Below are positions 21,901 through 34,000 of a DNA stretch of 64,000 nucleotides, in pieces. Origin of the DNA: Nymphaea colorata (Eukaryota > Streptophyta > Magnoliopsida > Nymphaeales > Nymphaeaceae). Positions within the stretch are counted from its first letter, which is position 1. Each line of letters begins with the position of its first letter. Both the position numbers and the translations under genes were made by a program. Under the pieces are notes generated by a model, which ran no database searches, was not told the origin of the DNA, and saw only the letters and a program-made list of their open reading frames with translations. The stretch is from the NCBI RefSeq assembly GCF_008831285.2, contig NC_045149.1:11434417-11498416 (forward strand), given 5' to 3'.

Positions 21901-24900
21901 CCAATTGCTTCCTTTGGTTTATCATTTCTTTATCTTTTTAGTGATTTTTCTTTATTTTTTCCCTGAAATAAAACCTGCTCTAACTAAAAATAAATTTTTG
22001 ACAGCTATTTCTTCTCAGCTTCAAGAAAAGTGGCAAAAAAATCATCAGGTTTCCTCAGGTGAAGATGTTAATGTTGCTCGTTGGAAGCAACTAAAGCGTA
22101 TGGTGCAGTCTGGAAAGCAAAAGGTGAGATCAGTAAATTTTCATATTCATCGGGAAGATCATATATGTTTTACTGAGCAATCATAGTTATTTTAAGGTTC
22201 AAGGGCTACGGCGAAGTGTTGAGGAGATTGTCTTTTGCCATACATACCCCAGACTGGATATGGAGGTATGATGTTTATTCCCCCTCTTTGCGTTGGATTT
22301 CAAGTTTCTTGTTAATTTTTGCTGATAAACACTATCTCCTGAACCTTGTTCCAGGTTTCAAAGCACATGAACCATCTTCTGAAGTCACCATTTTGTGTAC
22401 ATCCAAAAACTGGTTTGTGATTATAGTTGTTACTTTGATAAAGTTTTTTTTGGGCATTAAAAGGGGAAGTTTGTTTTTCTTCAGAAAATCTGGGGAATTC
22501 AAAAAATATAAAAAGTACGGAAATAAGATAAAAAATATAATCTTAGAGTTTTTTTATTAATTTTCTTATAAAAACATTTATCAAAATCCAAAATAGGTAT
22601 TAATATATTAAAAGAAGCATCTAAAAATTAAAGTATATTTTAAAACTATTTTTACCTGGAAAGGGGAAAAACCAGAAAAAACTGATGAAAACACGATATT
22701 TCATTTTGTGTTTCCTAAAAGTATTTTTTTCCTTTTTTTTTCTTCTCATATGTATAAAATATGAAGTTCACCTGGATCATGAACTCTTGCTATTTGTCAA
22801 TTACAATTTTATCACTTCAAGTTTCAGCCTTTTCACATCTACAGGTGCATCATTAGTTACTCATATGCCTTAATTTTCAGGTCGCGTTTGTATTCCAATT
22901 GATCCTGCTCACTCTGATCAGTTTGATCCAACTGCTGTGCCAACCCTTTCAGGGGTAAGCATTCTGAAGGACTTTTCTCCTAGCAATTGGCTTTGTAGTG
23001 AACAAAAAGTAACAAACTCCCCTGGTCCAATGGACATTCAGCTTCTGTGGCCATTTATGTAGTTTTCTTCCAGAATCTATCTTGTGTATACTAAATTTGT
23101 CTAACCATATAGATTTCTTTTCCCTGTTGGTTCCATAATACTTCTAAAATTGGACTCTGAAAATTGCAGCTTCTGGAAGAGTTGAACATGAGGGGCCACA
23201 GTGCAGATACTGAAGGTAGTCCCTGATTTTTTACAAATCCGCTTTGCTTTTTTGTTCTCTAGAAGCATTAATCCTTCTTTAGTGTTAAATATGTGCTTTC
23301 TACAGGATGGGAAGGAACATCGCTGGCTGAGTCTATAAAATTTTTCAGATCTTCATTCTTGCAGCCACTGCTTAAAACATGCAAGGTATATTGGGAGGAT
23401 TGAGCACATTATGAGAACTGTTATTGCAAAACATGGAGATGTCCATTCGAAAGTCAGGCTATAAAATTTTCTTATATGATCACTCAGGAACATAAACGTG
23501 TTGGTTTCAGCATGTCAATTGTTCTAAGTAGGACAAGGCTATATCCAGGAGGAAAAACAATAGCTCAAAAGAACCAAACGCAAGGCAAAATAGAAAAGCT
23601 TGTAAGAGCTAAAGTAACTAAAATGCAGATATGGACTCCATACCAAACCCGAAGTTAATCTTGATTGTTTTCATAAAATGTAGTCAAATTGCTACATGGG
23701 GCTTAACCCCTTCTGCGTACAAGAGAAGAGGGATGCCTAAGACATTTGAAGCTCATTGGTTAGAAATCCAGCCATTGGAACTAGCCAATAGCTAGTTCAA
23801 GTAGAAGGGTTCTGTTTTTTTTTTTTTTTGGTGGGGGCGGGGAGGTGGTTGAGAGAAGGGGTGGGAGGGAGGGAGATGCACCACAGGTTGGTCTCCACCA
23901 TATCCACCACTCTGCAGAAATGGTGAAATTCATCTCTGAACACACCATCCAAAAGGTGAATGGTGAGCATGGTGGGTACAAACTTGTGGACCACATTGAA
24001 ATTTCTCTCTCCTATATGTATGGGGAATGGAATCAAGTCCGTTTTAGGACTGACTCTTCCCCTCTTTTTTTTTTTTTGTTCATCTTGCCTACTTTTTCTC
24101 TCTTCTTTTATCCACTTCCTTTTGACAACTATCTTCCTCATCACAAGATTGGTGGATCCTAGGAAGAGAGGACCTGAAAAACCAGGCTGGTTTTGGAACT
24201 GGTTTGACTCATTTCTCATATGTGCAATTTGAACGCCTTACTTTGGCTGAAAAAGAAATGCAATGCCTGTAGTTGGTGACTTGATGTTGCTTAATTGGTG
24301 CTTCATAGATTAAAAAATAAATAAATAAATAAATAAATAATCTCTTTCTCAAAAAGTCATGACATAGTACCATGTGATTCGCTTGTGACTGTAGGATTCT
24401 TGTGTAGAACAGAATCATGAAATACTGCCTGACACAATGGTGACTATATGTCAGCTTTGGTGTTTTCCAATACAACGCTTCATGGGCAATCAAATTTGTA
24501 ATGAAGTGTTATCTGCAGTGTTCCTACTTCATTTTCTTGTTACGCTCTCTAATTCTCCCTCAGAATTTATGATTATTTTGCACGCCAGTTTTCAACTTGA
24601 ATTTACCACTGCATTTTGAAATCATAATGATCTAGAGATTCGTCAAGAATGCAATTGAGGCAATGTCCATATGCTATTGTGTGTGCACACCTGCATGGCG
24701 CTGAGACAGAAATCATTTTCATGTTTATAGTTTTACTCAACTCTATGGTGTGCCAAGTATGTATGATGACCTTTATTTTATAGACAACCGCATTCCCTTT
24801 TTCTCTGCTTTGCTTTCTTTTCAAGTCTTTATTAGCTATGCTTTTTCAATGTATTTTCTGATGAAAAAGATTTCATCTTCATGCAGGCTGAGATGGAAGC

Positions 24901-24949
24901 TGCATACCGAGTGAAGGTTCAAGGTTCTAAAAATGGCTCAAGTTGGTGA
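15965..24949 (+). CDS. POLA3: DNA primase small (catalytic) subunit
   Basis: Nuclear enzyme of the DNA polymerase alpha-primase complex; it makes RNA primers for replication (PRIM1 in animals, POLA3 in Arabidopsis nomenclature). Sixteen exons, all with GT-AG borders and consistent phases, give 453 residues, the usual length: 15965-16088, 18151-18201, 18308-18483, 18598-18675, 18766-18877, 19066-19150, 21475-21526, 21599-21660, 21759-21871, 22005-22123, 22197-22265, 22355-22412, 22881-22954, 23170-23215, 23306-23385, 24887-24949. Visible motifs: [18 protein letters not shown] near residues 40-57; catalytic FDIDISDYDD with D142 and D144; zinc cysteines 154, 155, 161 and 164 ([12 protein letters not shown]); SGRRGVHCW at 193-201; third catalytic Asp in YPRLD (D345). 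The ATG was chosen because it opens the exon that splices in phase to the first conserved block. E2F-like sites lie upstream. Introns 1 and 6 hold MITEs. No defect seen. Confidence 0.97.
17207..17580. mobile_element. GGTGCG-rich MITE, copy 2, in primase intron 1
   Basis: Left end GCTATGTCACATGAGTGCGG and right end TGACATAGG form a degenerate inverted pair like copy 1 at 14571-14817. The left subterminal GTGCGGGTGCCGGTGCCGG run, the AAAAATTTGGGTGCGAGGGTG block and the right GCTGCACCAACACC block correspond in order to copy 1. The AT-rich centre is longer. It lies well inside intron 1 and should be removed by splicing. Confidence 0.55.
19953..19976. repeat. (CT)n microsatellite in primase intron 6
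   Basis: A CT run of about 12 units. Confidence 0.9.
20927..21216. mobile_element. hAT-type MITE, 290 bp, in primase intron 6
   Basis: CTATCAAT directly repeats at 20919-20926 and 21217-21224, an exact 8-bp target duplication of hAT type. The left end TAAACCTGGGCACTGGGTCG and the reverse complement of the right end (TCTAGACCTGGGCATCTGG) share ACCTGGGCA. Subterminal sequence is very rich in GGGCC/GGCCC; the centre is AT-rich. It carries no transposase. Its termini resemble those of the larger hAT element at 37325-39376. Confidence 0.8.
23386..24886 (+). other. Last intron of primase (1.5 kb), low-complexity content
   Basis: Holds a T-run at about 23816-23830 with a G-rich follow-on, a second T-run near 24065-24078, and an AAAT microsatellite at about 24313-24341. 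Minus ORF 23797-24219 (140 codons) has no recognised domain and sits entirely in the intron. Confidence 0.6.
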
Positions 24950-26908
24950 AAGCTATGATGGCTTTCCACCTTAAAGCTCGAGTGGAATCTGTTCTTTCAG
25001 TAACATGGATAAGTTACTGATATTATGCTTTCTGTATCACTAGAATTTGTATGTTCTCCTGTACCTTATATGAATACCAAGAAAATGGCTGCCTATGGGA
25101 TCTGATTACAGAAAAATTGGTAGTACATGTGCAATACTGCAGGATGATTTACTTATAAAAAGATACTCTAAGAAAACACAAAAAAAGGGTATCCAAGAGT
25201 CAGTCTCTTTTGAAACATGTAAAACACTTAAAAGAGCTTTGAAAAGAAAAAGGACTTCCTCTCGTGAGATTTATCAGTGCTGTTCACAGTTGGCCAACTT
25301 GGGAATCAGACTTAGATCAGCAATCAATCGGGTCAGTGGTTCATTGGGTTGACTTTTTGACTCGCCGGGTTAAGTACTAAGAATCGGACTATCGACATTT
25401 AACCGAGTAACTCTTTCTTTCATCTTAATTTTCCATAAATGATTTAATTAACTATTCTAATTTTAAAGACTTGGTAAAATCATTAAATTATAAAAAAAGA
25501 GGTATTTTCTCTTTGGTTTGCGGTTGTGGGCTTGGAGGTTTGCTCAAAAGGACGATCTCGATCGACTTATGTTGTCCATTTGGTAGTGTAACTTTTTAAG
25601 AGTAACAAGTATACCTTCAAATCCAGTGTTACAGATGCAATTAATTGTACTATACAGGGTGTAACTTAGCATATGCCCTCGGATAAAATTACCAACAGGT
25701 TGAAAAAATGTTCTTTTATAACTTAAAGTTTTCTAGATTCCTGAAGGTAGGATATTAAATTTGAATCAAATATGAAAAGGGAATCCCACACGCACATGAT
25801 CAAGTGCAAATAAGGAACTTTAAAAAAAAGTATGAGAAATTCATTCACGAGCACACTAAACAACAACACCAAAAAGGGACTTCTATGAAGGGCCAAATGT
25901 TTTAGACAAAATATCAGCCAGAAAGAACCACTTATATACAGCTCAACAGTAGATTGAGCTAGTCTTTGAGCCAGCTCCAGTGTATAATAAGGTACCCAGT
26001 GGAGCTAGGTGACGACTAACCCAGACCGAGTAAAAAACCAAAATTGACTATGATTGGACAAGAAAAGAAAACAAAGGAAAAGAAAAAGTAAAAACGAAAA
26101 TTACAAAAGAAAGAAAAAGAGCCTGTACGCAAAATATTTATTCTTCAAGGCTATATTTCTTTGATGTGTCCCATTATTCACGTAACTGCGCTCATCTACA
26201 AAGTTACAGCTTTGGGGTACGTTGAAATTGAGTTGCTACGTGTACAAAATGAGCAATATTTGGTTGAGTTGTGATTAGATACATGAGTACTTTAACGAAT
26301 TGTTTATATACATCAGATTCTACATAGACACTTTCAATTTTCATTTTCAATATCATTTTTTTATATGTAGAAGCACATCTAGCAAAAAACAAAATTTGAG
26401 ATAAACATAACCTCTATCAAGATAACCTCTACAAGAATGAGCAACTTAAAAAAAAAAAAATCATGTGTCTCAAATCAATCCTGTCAAATTGGTTTTCCAA
26501 AAAGAAATATATACGCCCTTTTCATATAATCAACATATTATGGTAAAATAACAACTCTTGTTTATATTATTCACAAATAGAAGCATTGTTATTAAACATG
26601 GTTTAACTATCATAGTACTATTCATGGATCATGTCATGCTTTTGGTGATTGTTTGAGCTTAACAAAAATTTGAAAGGAAAGTAACTTAAATTAATGAACT
26701 AGTAAGTGGAATTCTCATAAAGTTTTTCATAATTTATAAGTATATCTTTTGATATCCATTTGTTAAATATTTCACTTTCTAGTTGAAATCTGACAATTAT
26801 ATTTGGGTGGATGAAAAGAAAAAGAAAAAGAACTAAAGAATGGAAGGGAAACAAAAAGAAAGGGAAGTAAAATGAAGGAGAGGCAAAGGAAAGGAAATAT
26901 AAGAAACT
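24950..26908. other. 3' flank of primase and intergenic DNA
   Basis: The first 150 bases are the probable 3' UTR. A segment at about 25320-25410 with TCGGGTCAGTGG and GGTTGACTTTTTGACTCG looks like a decayed transposon terminus. ORF 25095-25352 is Lys/Arg-rich without a recognised domain. Confidence 0.4.
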
Positions 26909-26923
26909 ATCATAAAAGCTTGT

Positions 26924-27179
26924 TTTCAGGTGAGTGACAGGTATTAATCCTACCACCCAAACAAGCCCCGAAAGCACCCCCCCTCCCCCCCCTACATTCC
27001 CCTTACCTTCGGAGTCCTGAGCTGCGTCGATGTCAACGATAGCAACGGTGCACCCTTCAACTTGGATGCCGCCCCCTACCACCTTAAGACACAGGAACAT
27101 AGCGCCCATGGGAATCGAACTAGAGACCTGCCTTTATATAGGCCCCTAACTCGACTAGCTACCGTATGCCCCTTGAAGC
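26924..27179 (-). mobile_element. tRNA-derived SINE, about 256 bp
   Basis: On the minus strand a TAGCTAGTCGAG sequence (plus 27150-27161) fits an RNA polymerase III box A. AGTTCGATTCC (plus 27111-27121) is a near-perfect box B, at tRNA-like spacing. The insertion is bounded by a 15-bp direct repeat ATCATAAAAGCTTGT at 26909-26923 and 27180-27194. Its 3' end (low-coordinate side) finishes in CCTGAAAA. It also contains a poly-C patch near 26978-26991. Target duplication plus pol III boxes make a SINE much more likely than a tRNA gene; no full cloverleaf is evident. Confidence 0.8.
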
Positions 27180-27194
27180 ATCATAAAAGCTTGT

Positions 27195-30100
27195 CTGGGA
27201 AAAAAAGAAATAAAAGGAAAAAATGGAAGCCAGATCTAACTTGAGCCATCTCTAACTTGAGCCGTCTGATCTATTTTGATAGACTGGTAAAAGATAAAGA
27301 TAGAGAAAAAAGGTGATGATCATTTTCATTTTTTATTATTAGTTCTTTTTTTTTTCTATGTTTTTCTTTCAACCACCTATCTGCATTAACATGATTGGGT
27401 GATTTTGTTACACTTATGCCCTAGAACAACCAATACAATGCTCATTTTTTCCTATAAAAAAAATGAGTGGATCTTTCCCCGACCGACTGCGATTGACTAT
27501 GAGTTGCACGAAGGAGGCTATCGCCTCCCCTCCACGGCACCAATGATGCCCTTCGGTCCTCGATAGTGGTCCAAATTTGATTTTAATCTTTCTCTACCAA
27601 ATTATTTTCTTTATTTACTGTAATAATTTGATTGTACATATATTTTTTGTTCATTGTCATAATTTGATTGCATATATTTTTCCAAATAATTTTGACCAGT
27701 TTTAAACTAGAATTAGATGTATATAACTCTCTCTTTCTCTACTAAATAATTTATTTATTAATTGTAATAAACAAAATTTTAGTTTTTCATTTTTAGCAAT
27801 TCAAGTAGCTGAAATGAAACAAGATTACAAGAGAAAGAAATATATAAAAGAAAATATATAATCTCACTATATATAAGAAAATATAAATTAACAATATATT
27901 TACTGGGCGGAGATAGGTGAGGCCTACATGGGACAGCCATATGAAACTTTGAATTTACATGTTTGACATCAGTCCAGTAATATGAGGCAGCCCACGAGAC
28001 CCAAGTCATTGCCCCAATGCCAATTGAAAATTGGTTACCTATATATTATTTAGTGTGGTATGGAACAAAATTTTTGGCTCCGCCCATGTACCTACTACTA
28101 AATAAATAAGACTAAGAAAGAATGGTATAGGTAGAAACTGTGAAGTGGGGAGTCAAATTTCGAAGTAAAACTCCACGACCATCCAACAATTTAACAAATA
28201 AAGGAATGTCTCTCCCAAACCAGCAAAAACTATTCCTTCGAGAACTCTTACAAGCACTAGAAATGGAGGGCAACAGGCGCTTTAGAAAAAAAAAAGGCTC
28301 AAATGGGGACATTGTGCAACTTTTTTTAAAAATTGCACTGCATCGTAAAATGCTGATCGTATTGGCTGTACCTTACATACACCTGTGATACCTAAAAAAA
28401 ACGCATATCATACATGTATCGTATAAGATTTGCTAACCAAAATTTCATTCATCTACAACTTAGAGGAGCAAAACAAAGAAATAAAAGAAGAAAGAGTAGC
28501 CCCTCAATCAAACAACCTGAATCCCAAAAACACAAAAGAAATTATCAAATCTTCTGCTCAAACAATTAAAAGCCCGAAACTGAAAACAGAAAAAAACAAA
28601 GTGTAGTCTGAAATTCGTACCTGCAAACTCACAAAATTTTCAATGCGCTAATTTTCAGTCATTTCCCTCTCTTTTAAGTCATATTCAAGTCATTTTTCTG
28701 GTAATTTTCCAGTTATTTCCCAGTTGTTTCCAAACTGTTTTTCAACAATTTTCCAATCATTAAACTATTTTCGCAGCCATTTCACGCAAATGGATTTATG
28801 GACTAACCAATTTAGGTTCCCTTTCGTGGCAGTTTAGAAAGAGGAGCACTTTCCATGTATATTCCCTAAAACGTGGGGCAAATTCAATGAACATTTGTAC
28901 CTTAATTTTTGGGGCTGATGCATGCAACAACAACAAGTTGTTCCTCTTGCCAGACAGCCCCTTAAGTTTCACTTGAATTCTGGGTACTTTATTTCCATTA
29001 AAATATAATCAATATTAATTGTCAAAAAAAATCAAATTCAATGAATTTTTCAAAATTTTCAAATAAATTCCACGAATTTTCAAAGTCAATTCACACAGAT
29101 TTTCAAATGATTGTATTCAATTTCTGAAGATTTGCCAACAAAATTTTTATCGATGTTCATGTCAATTTCAAAGGGATATTCAAATCAAATTCAACAAGAT
29201 TGCTTGGCTTGAGCTCAGCTCCATTTTATAGGCCAAGTTGAAGCTTGAGCTCGACTCGTTTAAGCTTAAGTAGCAAATTATTCATTCATTGACATGCTCA
29301 TTTTCATTTTTCAAACATGCCTCATTCCCAATATAAGCATGTCAATAATAAACCTACTTCCATTTCTAGTAAGTTGACCGTAAAACAATCTATAAAAGTT
29401 TGAATGACAATAATTTTTTGTCCAATAAGTATGGTCTTGTAATAAACAATTAACTAAGATGAACTAACGCCTGCCACTGAAAATATAAACACCATTACTA
29501 TAAATTTTAGAGTAACAGTATAAAAATTTAAGTAAAACCCGATCAAAATATATAAAAATATGATTCGTTGATCCTTATGTTAGACATTACATCCATATAC
29601 CAAAAAATGGGGATCCCCACAAAATTTGGGATCAGGCCAAACTCTTTACGTCAAAATCTAGGCACATGAGCCCAATAGACCATCCTAGAGAAGCCAAAAA
29701 TCACATGATCAAAGGAAGTCAAAATTCATGAACTGGTTAGCTAGCTCTTAGGCTGGAGAGAATAGGCAGCGACATTGACAAACCTCCATTGCTGGACCGC
29801 TCCGCCCAAGGGACATCCTATCAAGATCAGGACAGAAGCAAGGGAACCGTCACATATGCTTCTTGATTACCTTGTTGAAAATATTCTTCCACCAGGGAAA
29901 ATAAGATCAGCAACACTTCAACCGACTAGGTACTATTGTAATGCCACTTTTGAAAAAAATTTAGCCAGGAATCTTGAGACTGAGAGACTTATAAAACTAT
30001 AAAAGAGGTTGTTAAATGGTTGGCTGGCGCTGTTCCTAACCTTCATAAAGTTAGAACCAAAGCTGGTAAAGGGCTGTTGGAATCCATAACCATATCGTTA

Positions 30101-31041
30101 CACTTAGCCAGATGGTAAAATGAACTACTCTCTTCTCACCCAGAAATTCCCAGCTTTGGAGATCAAGTGGGTAACATGATGGCATCACTTCAGTCCTGCC
30201 AAGAAGATGAGTGTGGAAATCGGAAACTCTGCAAGCTTTGATTGTTCCACCTTCAAAACAAATGTTTCCTTTATGTGCATTTCTCATAAATATCCTTATT
30301 TCTCTTAGGATGTATTGGCCTGTCAGCTAGGTTATTAGTTCTTGTTTGACTGCGCTAAGTTTTACATCAATGGGCCTCAACCATATACTATATTATTCCA
30401 TGAGATCCCGCTGACTCATATTTCAGACCTAAGTCACATGAACTGTTCCATTTAATAATTTCTATTGCTATGATTTGGGTATTGATTGGATATGTTGCTT
30501 TGATAATAGGTCCAAAATATGTTTAATATATGTTGAAGTTCCTAGTAGCAGTGTTGTTAATTGCTTCACCTTGAGCGCATCATCCTGTTCGACGCTTCGT
30601 GCTGTGGATGAGGCAGAAACTTGCCTGATATTTGCATTTCACCCTTGCGAAGCATACGCATCAGATTGATGCACCTCTGACACTTGATGCCCAGGGTTCA
30701 GGCAAAGTCTTTTTCATTTTTTTAAAAATTCTAAAAAAAACATTTTTTTTTTTTTTTGCAAATTGCACCTCTTTAATAAAGAGAAAGGATTAAGCTTGGT
30801 TCATTTTATTTTTCAAAAATCTCTCTCTCTCTTTCTCTTACTAATGGTGGCAGTACCCCTTTTTGTCATCTTGTGAATGCCGCTATTCTCCTGCTAGGCA
30901 CTTATCTCTTTCTATTTTTCTCTCTCACCAAATGATGGGTAGTGCAATCGATTGAGTTGGGTGACATGTTGTAGTCACATCTTTAATTTGAATGTTAGAA
31001 GGTTATGGTATTGAAGAGTGCTGATCATGTCCCCCTCTCAT

Positions 31042-31044
<3 letters not shown>
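27195..31044. other. AT-rich intergenic DNA, no supported gene
   Basis: Repetitive Phe/Lys-coding low complexity dominates. A frame at 29775-30002 (contains HMLLDYLVENILPPGKI) is protein-like but lacks an ATG at its start, a recognised family or partner exons. A segment near 30550-30690 (CAGTGTTGTTAATTG at its left, CG-rich inside) resembles a MITE end. T-run at about 30742-30758. Confidence 0.35.

Positions 31045-31096
<52 letters not shown>
31045..31096. repeat. (CT)n microsatellite at the 5' edge of a LINE
   Basis: An almost uninterrupted CT run directly precedes the LINE-derived region. Confidence 0.95.
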
Positions 31097-31098
<2 letters not shown>

Positions 31099-31099
31099 T

Positions 31100-34000
31100 A
31101 CGTAGCTAGAGCAATCATTCGTCCCTTCACTGCCAGAGCTGCCGTGTTTCTCATTCGAAGGGGATGCTGCTGATCGTGGCTGCCTCGTTCAACGATTGTT
31201 TTTGCTGGAGCTGGTGATTGTGGCGAACAAAAATCTACCGGGAGAAGGGGTCCTTCGTCGCTTGTTGCCTGTCGTTCCACTTGCCAGGTGTCCATACATC
31301 ATTGAGAGCAGCCAGGCGAACTACCGGTTTAAGTGCCGGAAGACGCTGAGGATGACGCTCATTTTGCCGGAGAGTTTGATTGTGTCCTTGCAAGAGGAAG
31401 AGTGGGGGGAGCAGGCCTTCGTGTTTGAAGGTGTCTTTGGAGAGAAGGATGACAATCCCATTGCTCTCAACTGTTTGATGAAATAACTAATACACCTTGT
31501 GCTCCCCATACTTACCTTTGGAGCTTTTTCCTGGCTGCCTGGTCCTCCTTTGGTGCATTGCCCTCACGTTGTGCTAAGTTGTGTCTCACCAGCCTACAGG
31601 GCCGTATTCAGCTTAGAGTTTGAGTGGGTCCGGACGTAGCTGCCCTCTGCAGTGGGTGGACACACATATGTACTTGGCATTGTTGCTTTTGACCGACCTC
31701 TTTATTCTTACACACGGTTGTGCAGACTGTCTGGAGGCTTCTCCTTATTCACGGCAGTGCGACTTTCCTCTATCATTGCCTCGAGAGGGGCCGGGTGGGA
31801 CTCAGCAAGTCTGGTGTCATGGCTACCCTCCCTCATCCTCTGCCATTGTGACCGTCGCACGAGGCTTGGGTTTGTGGTCCCAGTCTTTGTGGTATCTGGC
31901 TGGATAACCCCCTCCCCCTTATTCGCTTGCTTTGTCGTGTTGTTGTCAATTTTCTCTGCTTGGCTGAAGGGGCCTATCAGGCTTTCTCATTGTCATTCAG
32001 TTGGCAATCTACCATCTTCAATTGGGTTTTCGCTGGCTCGTTTTAGCTACTAGACGCTCGCGGCCTCCTCCAGGCATTCTTCCCACCCGCACACTATGAG
32101 TTTCTCCTCTTGCATATGAGTGACTATTTCTTGCGGCCGAGGCACCCCAAGGTAGTCTCTGTTGGTCGGCCGTCCCCCCCCCCCCCCACACACCCTAGTT
32201 TGGTGTGTCCCCTCTTCCCGTCATGCTTCCAGGCTTGGCCACCTACTTTGGTATGTGTCTTTTATCCGCGTAAGATGGGGTCAATAGTGGTGTCAGAAGT
32301 GTACTAGCTTGAACAACCGCCGGGCTGCCACGTGTTTGCACTGCCGCTTTCATGCTTGCCAGAATAATTAGCGACTTATCGGTCGGTGGCATGGCTTTGC
32401 CGAAATCACTTCCTCCTTGTGGGTCCAGGTTCATCTGCTAGCTGCCCCTAAGTCACCTGCTTTTGATGCTAGCTCTATTTTCTTCGGCTCTATCCGACTT
32501 CCTTGACTAGGGCCTACTTTTTCTGATGCACGGGGTACGCCATTCTCGATAGAGGTTTCGCAGGTCATCAGCCCAAGTGAACAGCCGCACCAGTTCTCCT
32601 CATGTGCCAAGCTCCCCCCCTTGCTTCCCTCACTGCTAAAGTCGACCTTGCCTCCTCGGTGGTGCCTTGTCTGCTCTCCGTCGCGCTCCCTTGAGGTACC
32701 TTACTTGCATGTTCCTTTTTCTTCTTTGCAAGCTGAGGGTTCATGCTAGACTGCCTTGGGCTGCCCCGACCCAATGCTGGTAGCCGCTCTGTCTACTTTT
32801 CGCGACATCCAGTCTTTAGCGCCTTCACAGTTGGCTGCCCATCCGTTGGATGATTTGCCACCCTATGCATCGGAGGACCCACCTTCTTAGGTTTCTCCCG
32901 CTTATTTGTGTGCCCCTATGCTCCCGTGGACTAAGGGTCACCCCCTTGAGGTCATTGTGTTGGTCACTCTTCTTCAACTGCAACTTCAGTTGCTTTGGCC
33001 TCTGTCGATATATCACTTCCAATCAGCTCATCTCCCTCTATTGCCTTTACCATACTCTTTACCCTTGTTACCCCCCCCCCCCCCCCAAACCCTTCCCCCT
33101 TCCCCTCTACCAACCGGGACCACCTCTTTTCTTCACCTGCTCTAGTTTTTTTTTGTTTCCCTTTACTGTATTATTGTCACCTACTTACCCTCCCTGCATG
33201 CACTACTCCCTACACTCAATCGTAGCTCCCCCCTCCCCCCTTTTGCTTGCCTTGCCCTCCCCCACATCCTTGTTTTCTCCGCTCACTATTCTAATTCTGC
33301 ATCTACCCCTGCCTCCCCATCCTCCCTTCCCTCTCCTGCTCAGTTGCCTGCTCCCACCACTAGACCATCTGTTTGTTCCTTCCCGACCGATAGGTTGCCA
33401 CCTGTTTCTCTCTTGTTAGATGTTGAGTTGGGCATTCCCCTTCGGATGCTCTTGCCTCTCTTAGGGTCTCACTTCCACAAGGTCAACTCGATTTCTTGCG
33501 TTCATCATTTGTTTCCACTGTCGCACTGGCATCCCCTCCAGCCTTGCTAGGTTGCCGCAGAAATTATGAAGGATTGGGGCTCCGCAGCCTCCATTCTCCC
33601 TCCCGGTGCTGACAGGATGGCCAGGCATGCATCGCTTCACATGGTTTTCCCATGAGGGTTGCATGTTCGAATGTGCATGGCCTTATTGCTCGTTATTAGC
33701 ATAGATGTCTCTCTTCTTAGGTCCATGAGCATGGGTCTTCCTTATTCATCATGGTGGAGACCAAGTTGTCTGTGGTCTCTCATGCATGCGTTTGTACCTT
33801 ATTGCGTCAACCGTCCTTTAGATACCTTCTGTCTAATGGTGCTGCTAGCGGCATTCTGTTGGCATGGTCTCCGCCTTTTATGGTGGTTGTTGTGCATGTT
33901 GGTAAGTACTCTATCTTGGTCATCCTCAATGGTCTCTGGCCCAATGGCCCAGTTTTAGTTACTGCGGTTTATTGCTGTTGCGTTGGGGCCTTACATGACT

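Noticed and set aside
23797-24219. 140-codon minus-strand frame in the last primase intron
   Set aside because: No family signature, spans T-runs, and lies inside a spliced intron.
27111-27161. A tRNA gene on the minus strand
   Set aside because: Box A and box B are present but no full cloverleaf is apparent, and the segment is enclosed by a 15-bp target duplication, so it is a SINE.
32850-33419. 189-codon Pro/Leu-rich frame
   Set aside because: It overlaps other frames in C/T-rich LINE-derived DNA, includes C-runs, and has no domain; composition explains its openness.
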